Part shown: one piece after another, positions 57,170-64,000 of the stretch
How positions within the stretch are numbered: the first letter of the stretch is position 1
Layout of the letters: each line of letters opens with the position of its first letter
Assembly (NCBI GenBank): GCA_947493495.1
Contig: CANLRN010000002.1
Span: 1-64,000 of the forward strand
Length of the DNA stretch: 64,000 nucleotides
Direction: 5' to 3'
DNA from: an uncultured Aquimarina sp.
GTDB taxonomy: Bacteria > Bacteroidota > Bacteroidia > Flavobacteriales > Flavobacteriaceae
Notes under the pieces: generated by a model
The model's input: the letters and a program-made list of their open reading frames with translations, nothing else
Database searches by the model: none
Told to the model about the DNA's origin: nothing
Program-made: the position numbers and the translations under genes

Positions 57170-58342
57170 TTAAGATTGTAATGTCGCCATAGATGTATTT
57201 ACATCTTCAGAAGAAACAGAGTGTGAGTTCAACTTTAATTTAAGTGCTACTCGATACAATTCTTTAGTTTTTTTGATATCAAGATCATGTTGATCTTTAT
57301 AGATTAAATCTAATCTTCTTTGTACATTTTTTAATCCAATTCCATTATTTTTCATAAGATCTTCCGTTGTATAATTATCATAGGAATTAATAGAGTTAGT
57401 TATTTCAAATATGATTTCATTTTCTGTATTATGAAGTTTTATATCAATCCAGTTTTTTTGATCCATACCTTGAGAAACGTGTTTAAAAGCATTTTCTACA
57501 AATGGCATTAGAATAAAGGGCGCTATAGACCAATCACCGTACGATTGATCTTTGATCGTAGTAGTCACTTTTACAGTTTGGTCAAGACGAAGTTTCCCAA
57601 GATTAATAAAATTATGAAGATAATCAATCTCTTTTTCTAGAGGGATTTTGGCTTCATTACATTCATATAATTGATACCGCATAAGATCTGAAAAGCTGGC
57701 TAATGATTCTGAGGCCATATTGGGGTTTTTATGAATTAAAACAAAAATGGAATTGATAGTGTTGAATAAGAAATGTGGATTAAATTGAGATTTCAAAAAT
57801 TTAAGCTCTGTTTCTATTTTTTCTTTTTCTAATAACTGTTGCTGTTGTTGCGATTTAATCCATTTTTTAGTCAATTTTATACTCATCGCCAATGTCATAC
57901 TAGCCAGTGTAGAAGGTAAAGGACCTGATTTTAATAGAGAAACAAAGGTTTGCTCACCAAATAATTCAGTAAGGGTAGTATCAGAAACATAAGCTGCAAC
58001 AAAATAACCAGCAGTAATGATTAATACAGTAATTAATATGGTTAAACTAAAAAAGGAGAGATATGCGAAGTATTTTCTTTTTTCCAAAAACTTTGGTATC
58101 AAGTAGTATAAATTAAAATATACAGCTGCAGCTTGAAAAATAAAATAGAATAAAAATTTTACATTATATGGCGAAAAAAAAATGTTATAAGCAGCTTCTT
58201 TAGCGCTGCCAATACCAATTGCCCACCACATATAATGATAAACAAACCAAAACACTAGATGATGTACCTTATAATGGTATAAACTAATAAGTATTTTAGA
58301 GTTTTTTATAGTATCTAATTGTATCGACATAAATGATATCAT
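57170..58342 (-). CDS. LytS-type sensor histidine kinase
   Basis: Membrane histidine kinase of 390 residues with about four membrane helices in the first 160 residues. The His_kinase domain has the phosphorylated His in KSQFNPHFLFNTINSI (about residue 195), and the ATPase part shows MPFVENAFKHV (N box) and GIGLKNVQRRLDLIY (G box). A downstream Met (MSIQ) gives an equally good start. It pairs with the LytTR regulator that follows. Confidence 0.92.
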   Translation of the reverse strand: MISFMSIQLDTIKNSKILISLYHYKVHHLVFWFVYHYMWWAIGIGSAKEAAYNIFFSPYNVKFLFYFIFQAAAVYFNLYYLIPKFLEKRKYFAYLSFFSLTILITVLIITAGYFVAAYVSDTTLTELFGEQTFVSLLKSGPLPSTLASMTLAMSIKLTKKWIKSQQQQQLLEKEKIETELKFLKSQFNPHFLFNTINSIFVLIHKNPNMASESLASFSDLMRYQLYECNEAKIPLEKEIDYLHNFINLGKLRLDQTVKVTTTIKDQSYGDWSIAPFILMPFVENAFKHVSQGMDQKNWIDIKLHNTENEIIFEITNSINSYDNYTTEDLMKNNGIGLKNVQRRLDLIYKDQHDLDIKKTKELYRVALKLKLNSHSVSSEDVNTSMATLQS

Positions 58343-58576
58343 TTACAATCTATTAAAATAAGAAAATAGTTTTTAAATATGAGTTGAGGTTCTAATTTAT
58401 TGATGAACGTATTCAAATTATTGATGAAAGTGTGTTGATCTTGTTTTGTGCTCTTTTATGAAAGCAAATACGTCATTTTTGTTATATATCAATACTTATA
58501 ATGATTTTGTCAATTTCAGGAGTTACTATGTTCGTTTTCAGAATATTTTAGTTGAAACCACTAAAACTAAAACGTT

Positions 58577-59515
58577 ATGAAACAAATTAGAGATGGACTA
58601 TTCTGGCTATTTTTTTTACTACATACCTTAATGATAATAGCTCAGACTAAAATGATCAGTGAGAATGATATTAATACTGCTCTAAATAGGTTTGTTGAGG
58701 ATAGTAATAAAGCAATGATAACCGCTACTCCAGAGATGATAGAAGGCTATTATTCTGATGACATTTATCTGATGCCCGCTTTTCAAAAAACACTTATAGG
58801 AAAAAAGAATGCAATGCGATATTACAAAGCATTCTTTGATCGATTTGTTATTATCGAGTACAAAAGAAAGAATATTGAAACTCTGGATTTAGGATCTCAG
58901 ATTTGCGTATTAGGTGAATTTGTTATGAAAATTCGATTAAAAAAGGGAGGTGCAGTCGAAGAACTTAATGGAAAATATATGAATATATGGGTAAAACAAG
59001 AAAATAACATTTCCTTACTTTCAGAAATATGGAATTATAACCATCATACCGATATTACTGAACAATTAAAGTTTGATAATATTCCAGGTACTATTTTGGC
59101 ATATCAGGAGCATCTTCCGATAAATAGTAACATTAGATTCGAAATTGCAAGTATTAATCATTTCACAGAGGAATTTATAGCACAAAGAGATCATACATTA
59201 TGGGCGCAATTATATGCCGATGATGCGATCGCTTTTTTTAGCTATAAGCCAGTTTTTAAGGATAAAGCTGAACTAGATAAGTTTATCAAATATCACGTTG
59301 TAGAACTTCCAGTTTTCGAGAAACTAAATATTAGAAACAACTACATAAATGATTTAGGAGATTATGTAGTGAATTATGCGAGTCATATAGCCAATTGGAG
59401 AAATAATGAACATTCTGGCATTAGTACTGGTAAAGGAATAAAGATATGGCAGAGAGCATCTAATGGGACCTTAAAAATTGTAAGACAGATATCAACGTAT
59501 GATTATAACTATTAA
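58577..59515 (+). CDS. secreted protein with two NTF2-like (SnoaL/DUF4440) domains
   Basis: A protein of 312 residues, signal peptide to about residue 23 (LHTLMIIAQ). Two cone-like NTF2 domains follow: 28-155 (FVEDSNKAMITATPEMIEGY, GKYMNIWVKQENNISLLSEI) and 175-310 (FIAQRDHTLWAQLYADDAIA, GKGIKIWQRASNGTLKIVRQ). Such domains bind small ligands or act as enzymes with few shared motifs, so no reaction is assigned. First gene of a small operon divergent from the LytS/LytTR genes. Confidence 0.75.
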   Translation: MKQIRDGLFWLFFLLHTLMIIAQTKMISENDINTALNRFVEDSNKAMITATPEMIEGYYSDDIYLMPAFQKTLIGKKNAMRYYKAFFDRFVIIEYKRKNIETLDLGSQICVLGEFVMKIRLKKGGAVEELNGKYMNIWVKQENNISLLSEIWNYNHHTDITEQLKFDNIPGTILAYQEHLPINSNIRFEIASINHFTEEFIAQRDHTLWAQLYADDAIAFFSYKPVFKDKAELDKFIKYHVVELPVFEKLNIRNNYINDLGDYVVNYASHIANWRNNEHSGISTGKGIKIWQRASNGTLKIVRQISTYDYNY

Positions 59516-59546
59516 GTAAATAAATTAATCCATAAAGAACTCCAAT

Positions 59547-60617
59547 ATGTATACTGCTTTTTTGAAGAAAATATCAATATCATCCTGTCTAATATTCTTA
59601 TGTATTCATACTACTTCTGCACAATATAAAATAAAGGGTAGTATTATAGATGACACTATTGAGTCCAGGATTCTAGTTAAAAATAAAATAGGATTAAATA
59701 CGAATAGAAATATTAAAATATACCTTCCGCCAGGTTATTTATCATCAAAAAATAAATATCCAGTAGTCTATTATTTTCATAGTTTATTTGAGAATCCAAA
59801 TCAGGTGGTTTCTGATCATAAAACTCCAGAAATCATTGATAAGAATATCATAGAAAATAAATCTAAAAAATTTATTCTGGTAGTGCCTGATTTCACATCG
59901 CCAACCATTGGAAGTCTATTTGAAAATTCAAGTACAAGTGGTTTTTGGTTAGATTTTATTACAGAAGAATTGGTTCCCTTTATAGATAACAAGTATCGAA
60001 CTATTTCTGATAAAAATAGTAGAGCGATAATCGGTCATTTTATGGGGGGAAGAGGAGCATTAAAAGTTGCTATGGCGTATCCAGAAATTTTTAATATTGT
60101 TTATGCGTTACATCCAGTAGCTACTGGATCGGGGTATTTACCAAGAATTTCTTTGGGCGTTGATTGGGATAAAGTGTTGGGGGCAAGATCTTATGAAGAA
60201 GTAGGTGATGATATTAGGACTAAGATTTTTACTAGTGTATGCCAGGCATTTCTTCCTAATCCAAATAGATCTCCTTTATTTTGCGATTTTCTATTTGAAA
60301 AAGATGAAAATAACGTTTTACAACTTCATCCAAAAAATATAAGAAAAGAGCAAAGAGAATTTCATCTCGATGAACGGTTGGATGAGTATGCTGATAATTT
60401 AAGAAACCTTACTGCAATTGCATTTGATTGGGCAAGATTTGATCAAACACAAGCACACGTAATTTCTAATCGTAGGTTTAGTAAAAAACTGATGGATTTG
60501 GGAGTAGATCATAAGGGTGAAGAATTTGTGGGAGATCCTTGGAATAAGTATTGGGGAGATGAAGGGCGCTTAGCCACAAGAGTTTTACCTTTTTTAAACA
60601 AACATTTATCCTTTTAG
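59547..60617 (+). CDS. secreted esterase-fold protein lacking the catalytic serine
   Basis: A protein of 356 residues with a signal peptide (CLIFLCIHTTSAQ). The alpha/beta-hydrolase (esterase-D/putative esterase) fold is clear: IYLPPGYLSSKNKYPVVYYF, then FILVVPDF and PFIDNKYRTISDKNSRAIIGH. The nucleophile elbow, normally GHSMGG, reads GHFMGG (residue at codon TTT), and the usual GGHxW near the C-terminus reads VGDPW. So both Ser and His of the triad are lost and a binding or structural role is likely. It lies between NTF2-like genes in one operon. Confidence 0.8.
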   Translation: MYTAFLKKISISSCLIFLCIHTTSAQYKIKGSIIDDTIESRILVKNKIGLNTNRNIKIYLPPGYLSSKNKYPVVYYFHSLFENPNQVVSDHKTPEIIDKNIIENKSKKFILVVPDFTSPTIGSLFENSSTSGFWLDFITEELVPFIDNKYRTISDKNSRAIIGHFMGGRGALKVAMAYPEIFNIVYALHPVATGSGYLPRISLGVDWDKVLGARSYEEVGDDIRTKIFTSVCQAFLPNPNRSPLFCDFLFEKDENNVLQLHPKNIRKEQREFHLDERLDEYADNLRNLTAIAFDWARFDQTQAHVISNRRFSKKLMDLGVDHKGEEFVGDPWNKYWGDEGRLATRVLPFLNKHLSF

Positions 60618-60620
60618 TGA

Positions 60621-61106
60621 ATGTTTAAATTGATACTTATGCAGATAAAAAATATCACAATAATATTGATAATTATATTGTTAGGAACGGGATGTAATGA
60701 TCAAAAAGAAAAACAAAATTTTTCTACAGAAAAAGATCAGAAATCCGTGATGGCTATTTTAAAAATATTAGATGATCATACTATTTCTACAGAAGATAAA
60801 ATGAAAGTTTGGGTAGATGATCTTGTTCATATGGCTCCGAATCAGCCTTTAATTACTGATAAAATGACCTTGATAGCACATATCGATAAAGAAAAAGAAT
60901 TTGGTTTTGCTGATATGAAACATGAAATAACAGAGATACACTCTTATCAAGAAATAGTGGTGATGCAGGGCAAAGTAACTGGAATTTTCTATCCAGCAAA
61001 TACCGAAATATCAAACACTTTTAGTACTAAAAACTTATTTATTTTTAGAAGGATGAAGGATGATTCTTTGAAAATTTGGAAAGTGATTTTTAATATGACT
61101 TCATAA
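60621..61106 (+). CDS. NTF2-like lipoprotein
   Basis: Lipoprotein of 161 residues (LLGTGCNDQ; Met at 60639 is an equally good start). The body (VMAILKILDDHTISTEDKMK, HMAPNQPLITDKMTLIAH, FIFRRMKDDSLKIWKVIF) has the SnoaL/DUF4440 profile. It follows the esterase-fold gene after three bases, so the two are cotranscribed. Confidence 0.7.
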   Translation: MFKLILMQIKNITIILIIILLGTGCNDQKEKQNFSTEKDQKSVMAILKILDDHTISTEDKMKVWVDDLVHMAPNQPLITDKMTLIAHIDKEKEFGFADMKHEITEIHSYQEIVVMQGKVTGIFYPANTEISNTFSTKNLFIFRRMKDDSLKIWKVIFNMTS

Positions 61107-61135
61107 ACAAGATTGAGAATTTTAAAAGACAGAAC

Positions 61136-61288
61136 ATGAAAAATTTTATATTCCTAACTATTATATTAATTACGTTATTGGCTTGTGAAAACTCAAAAAG
61201 TAATAAGATTAATACATTACAAGAATCAGAAAGGATAGAAGATCTTTTGCGAGAATATAATAAAAGAATTAGTCTTGATGCTTTTTGA
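61136..61288 (+). CDS. short lipoprotein, probably truncated
   Basis: A 50-codon frame: MKNFIFLTIILITLLACENS is a clean lipoprotein signal, followed by only thirty more residues (LQESERIEDLLREYNKRISL) and a stop. The tail resembles the first helix of an NTF2-like domain, so it may be a broken third copy of that family in the operon, or a genuine small lipoprotein. It follows the previous gene after 29 bases. Confidence 0.5.
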   Translation: MKNFIFLTIILITLLACENSKSNKINTLQESERIEDLLREYNKRISLDAF

Positions 61289-61340
61289 CTCATTTATTTC
61301 CTAAAAAAACTAAAAAAAATCAAAAATTAGCAAAATAAAA

Positions 61341-61375
61341 AAAGACCGACTAAATACTTTTTAGACGGCCTCTTT
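61341..61375. terminator. imperfect bidirectional terminator
   Basis: AAAGACCGACTAAA pairs imperfectly with TTTAGACGGCCTCTTT, with A tract before and T tract after. It separates the plus-strand operon from the convergent GH16 gene. Confidence 0.65.
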
Positions 61376-61421
61376 TATTTTATCTCAAAAAGGAGTTCTG
61401 GTCTACGCAAGATAGACAGTA

Positions 61422-62906
61422 TTAATTAACAGAAAATTTTATATTTTTATCTTCTAATTTTAAGATATACAATCCTTTAGCTAAATTATTAATGTCCAAG
61501 GTGTATGTCCCATTCTTTGATTCAATGGTTTTATTAAATAATAATTTTCCTTGAATATTAAGCACAGCGAATGAAGTTTGCTGTTTATCAATACCCGAAA
61601 TGTTTAATACTCCTGACGCAGGATTAGGGTACACTTGAATATTTGCTGATTTTTGCTCATCAATGTTACTAGTTCTTGATAGGCCAAATTGAATAGTAAA
61701 CTTTTCTTGATCACCAATACTGCTTTTAGTACAAGTCATGGCTCTAGTCCCATTTTCTGAACTTAAATAGCGTCCATTATTACCTTTAAAACTATATACA
61801 TTATTGCCGTGATGTAATAATTCAAATCGTTCCCAACCTCGAGGATTATCTCTATTGCAATTAATGGGCCTGTTCCCATTTTCAGAACTTACATACTTTC
61901 CATTGTTACCTCTTAAAGTAACAATATCATTACCATTTGATGAACCAATAGTTTTTATCTCGAATTTTTCCCAGCTACCTATCCGATTACGATTGCAATT
62001 CATAGCTTTAGCCCCATTTTCAGAGCTTACATACAGTCCATTATTACCCTTAAGTGCTACTATAGAACCGCCACCAGTTGGAGGAGGAGGGTTAGAATTT
62101 CCATTAACAAGGCGATAGGTACGTACCCAGTCATAATATGCAGTATTTTTATTGTTGTTATTTAGATCGTTATTAGATGGAAGTCCAGGTCCCCAAGTAA
62201 AAGCCTCCATATCAAAAAACATGAACATGTCTTCATTAAAATCATAAGGTAACGTAACATTTGCAACCCGTTTTCCATTTTTGTACCAAACTATATTTCT
62301 GTTATCTTTCCACCAAACTCCGTACACATTATAATTACCAGAATTAGAGGTTCCATCATTATAGTGTTTTTGAGTAGTTGTATCACAATCAAAACCACAT
62401 GGTTGAGGAAAAAAGTGAGTGTTCATTTCCATTGTAGTAGTTAGGTGATCCCATCGATTGTTTTTTACTTCACCCCAGTTTTCAATCACATCAATTTCAC
62501 TAAATCGACCTTGCATCCAAAATGAGGAAACGATTGCCATATCTGCATTTCTGATACGCGCTTCAGCATACATTCCTCTTTTAAAACTTCTTGATTTTGA
62601 AGTTAAACACGCAGTCCATATATAGTCTCCTTGTCTATTAGCATTTCTTAAAGTTCCTTTGAGACGTAAATTCCCATTCTGCCACGATAAATTATTGTTG
62701 TTAAATTGGCTCGGCGATCGTCCACTCCAGTACGGATGACCTTTTTGCCATTTATTACCATCAAAAGAATTAAAATTGTCTGTAAGTTCAGGTACAGTCT
62801 GCCATTTTTTTCCTGAGGGGGGGGTTGGTTGCGCAGTTAGAATACCAATATATAAACAATTGATAAGAATAAACATAGTTATTCTAAAAAAAGAATGCGT
62901 TTTCAT
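61422..62906 (-). CDS. secreted GH16 glycoside hydrolase with fascin-like repeats and T9SS domain
   Basis: A protein of 494 residues, signal peptide to about residue 25 (IGILTAQ). Residues 28-270 are a GH16 jelly-roll of the agarase type: KKWQTVPELTDNFNSFDGNK, the catalytic FSEIDVIENWG (ExDxxE), and TAYYDWVRTYRLV at the end. Three repeats follow (IVALKGNNGLYVSSENG, IVTLRGNNGKYVSSENG, VYSFKGNNGRYLSSENG), a fascin-like beta-trefoil likely to bind sugar. The C-terminus (IQVYPNPASGVLNISG onward) is a type IX sorting domain. Probable substrate agar-type galactan; this is inferred. Confidence 0.88.
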   Translation of the reverse strand: MKTHSFFRITMFILINCLYIGILTAQPTPPSGKKWQTVPELTDNFNSFDGNKWQKGHPYWSGRSPSQFNNNNLSWQNGNLRLKGTLRNANRQGDYIWTACLTSKSRSFKRGMYAEARIRNADMAIVSSFWMQGRFSEIDVIENWGEVKNNRWDHLTTTMEMNTHFFPQPCGFDCDTTTQKHYNDGTSNSGNYNVYGVWWKDNRNIVWYKNGKRVANVTLPYDFNEDMFMFFDMEAFTWGPGLPSNNDLNNNNKNTAYYDWVRTYRLVNGNSNPPPPTGGGSIVALKGNNGLYVSSENGAKAMNCNRNRIGSWEKFEIKTIGSSNGNDIVTLRGNNGKYVSSENGNRPINCNRDNPRGWERFELLHHGNNVYSFKGNNGRYLSSENGTRAMTCTKSSIGDQEKFTIQFGLSRTSNIDEQKSANIQVYPNPASGVLNISGIDKQQTSFAVLNIQGKLLFNKTIESKNGTYTLDINNLAKGLYILKLEDKNIKFSVN

Positions 62907-63245
62907 TGAGTTTGTTTTTATGGTTAAATAAGTTAAAAAAAAGTTACGTTAAATTTACATATTTTTTTTGTTTTTTTTAAAATGATGATAATAAAAAAGC
63001 TGATAATGTGACATTTATAAAAGAAAGGGTTAAATTAGAATGTTTTAATACTTGATGATAGCACTATTTTATTTTTTAACTTAGTCCTAAAATGTTATTT
63101 GTACTCAATTTTTGTGTTTTCATATAGTTTGATTATTAAATGAAAAAGGTCTTTTATTGGAGTCAATTAAGAGAATAAGTGGTATCAATCAAAAAATGTA
63201 ACCGTTTTATCGGATAGTGTAAATTAATTAAAATTTAATGATAAA
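62907..63245. other. divergent intergenic region
   Basis: 339 AT-rich bases between the minus-strand GH16 gene and a plus-strand NTF2-like gene. Runs of T and A, no frame or repeat of note; both promoters should lie here. Confidence 0.4.
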
Positions 63246-63719
63246 ATGATGGATAAAATATTAATGAGTTGCCTACTATGTTTTTCAATATCCTTGAGCG
63301 CCCAAAATAAAATGGATACATATCAAATACAGGCTAAACAAACAGTATTAGATTTTTTTGAAGCTTTCCATAAAGGGGATACTACGCAGCTTCGAAAAAC
63401 TATGGATGTAAATATGACCATGCAGACGATTAGTAAATCAAAAGATGGAGAGATAAAAACAATTGTTGGGGATGTCAAAAACTTTTTGAAAGTGATTCAC
63501 GATCGTCCGAAAGAACAAAAATGGTTGGAGAAATTATTGAGTTTTAAAATTGATGCTAATAAAGATATTGCTCAGATATGGACACCATATGAGTTCTATG
63601 TTAATGATCAATTTAGTCACTGTGGTATAAATGTTTTTCAATTATTTAATAACGGTACTTCATGGAAAATTATGGCAATAGCTGATACTCGGAACAGAGA
63701 AGGGTGTACAGTAGAATGA
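63246..63719 (+). CDS. secreted NTF2-like protein
   Basis: A protein of 157 residues with a signal peptide (SCLLCFSISLSAQ) and one NTF2-like domain (QTVLDFFEAFHKGDTTQLRK, then FYVNDQFSHCGINVFQLFNN and GTSWKIMAIADTR). It resembles the lumazine-binding-like/DUF4440 exported proteins of Bacteroidota; ligand unknown. A single gene, 255 bases upstream of dnaK. Confidence 0.75.
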   Translation: MMDKILMSCLLCFSISLSAQNKMDTYQIQAKQTVLDFFEAFHKGDTTQLRKTMDVNMTMQTISKSKDGEIKTIVGDVKNFLKVIHDRPKEQKWLEKLLSFKIDANKDIAQIWTPYEFYVNDQFSHCGINVFQLFNNGTSWKIMAIADTRNREGCTVE

Positions 63720-63880
63720 TAAAACAATCAATAGTACTTTGCTATCAAATTACTATAGACTTAGCTCTCGATAGGTGAGCGGTATTGGATAGAAGAGTAG
63801 TAAAAAATTAGTTTTCTCAAACATTTTTGGTTTTGATATCCGAATGATTTAGTCTCAGAGTAATACAATTTTATAATATA

Positions 63881-63922
63881 ATGACATCCTGTCATAAAAA
63901 TACTACTGGCATAATGATTGTC
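63881..63922 (+). promoter_or_regulatory. inverted repeat and sigma-54-like promoter candidate of dnaK
   Basis: ATGACA-TCC-TGTCAT (63881-63895) is followed by TGGCA-N6-TTGT (63907-63921), which resembles the -24/-12 pattern of sigma-54 promoters, 53 bases before the dnaK start. The final C of the -12 TTGC is replaced by T. The fit is suggestive but not certain. Confidence 0.4.
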
Positions 63923-63973
63923 CTAATCTGATAAGTATTTTAAGAAGAACACTTAAACATTTATAAAAATATT

Positions 63974-64000
63974 ATGAGTAAGATAATAGGAATTGACTTA
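63974..64000 (+). CDS. dnaK: 5' end of molecular chaperone DnaK (cut by the window)
   Basis: Only nine codons, MSKIIGIDL, are in the window. This is the standard start of DnaK/Hsp70, where IIGIDLGT forms the first nucleotide-binding loop. The gene continues beyond the edge. Confidence 0.8.

Overview
The window is AT-rich DNA from a marine member of the Flavobacteriaceae (phylum Bacteroidota), probably Aquimarina-like. The signs are: type IX secretion C-terminal sorting domains (VYPNPA / VFPNP / IAPNPA followed by a short beta domain), TAnnTTTG-type promoters instead of a classical -35/-10, weak Shine-Dalgarno sequences, GH16 enzymes of the agarase/porphyranase type, a BtgA/BtgB-type mobilisation module, TraO-like conjugation genes and a LytS/LytTR regulator pair. 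The genus is an inference; the family-level placement is well supported.

Layout. 1-3.8 kb: a secreted S41-like protein and a carboxypeptidase-regulatory-domain protein, separated by a gene-poor stretch with palindromic repeats and an antitoxin fragment. 3.8-8.7 kb: a molybdenum cofactor cluster on the minus strand (moeA, then modE-like, mobA, moaD, moaE, a moaC-moaB fusion, moaA), with a ModE-type operator between moeA and the rest. 8.7-13.7 kb: a tandem duplication with two nearly identical small secreted-protein genes, a broken patatin 5' copy and an intact membrane-anchored patatin gene. 13.7-14.6 kb: an Xre/RES toxin-antitoxin pair. 14.9-22.3 kb: an M13 peptidase, an ACT-domain protein divergent from aspartate kinase, a ComM/YifB ATPase and a GH16 lipoprotein.

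22.6-38.1 kb is an integrated mobilisable element of about 15.5 kb inserted in the 3' end of mnmE. It is bounded by a 12-bp direct repeat that encodes the MnmE C-terminal CIGK on both sides. From the integrase end it carries: integrase, an unknown protein translationally coupled to it, an excisionase-like HTH protein, a winged-helix protein, a DnaC-like ATPase, a candidate oriT, BtgA-like and BtgB-like mobilisation proteins, a VirD4/TraG-type coupling protein, TraO- and possibly TraQ-like proteins, a membrane/coiled-coil/zinc-finger protein, a metallophosphoesterase, a HigA-N-like protein, a PIN-like protein, and at the far end a restriction-modification-type cassette (HTH controller, 5mC methyltransferase, GHKL ATPase fused to a PD-(D/E)XK-like domain).

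38.1-64 kb: mnmE, a HEIGH metallopeptidase, small repeats, a ricin-type lectin, two trypsin-like proteases with swapped C-terminal modules, a nitrogen assimilation cluster (amt, P-II, gltB, gltD), a LytS/LytTR two-component system divergent from a small operon of NTF2-like proteins and an esterase-fold protein lacking its catalytic serine, a GH16 enzyme with fascin-like repeats, and the first nine codons of dnaK. The most unusual system is the mnmE-targeting element with its ATPase-nuclease/methyltransferase cargo.
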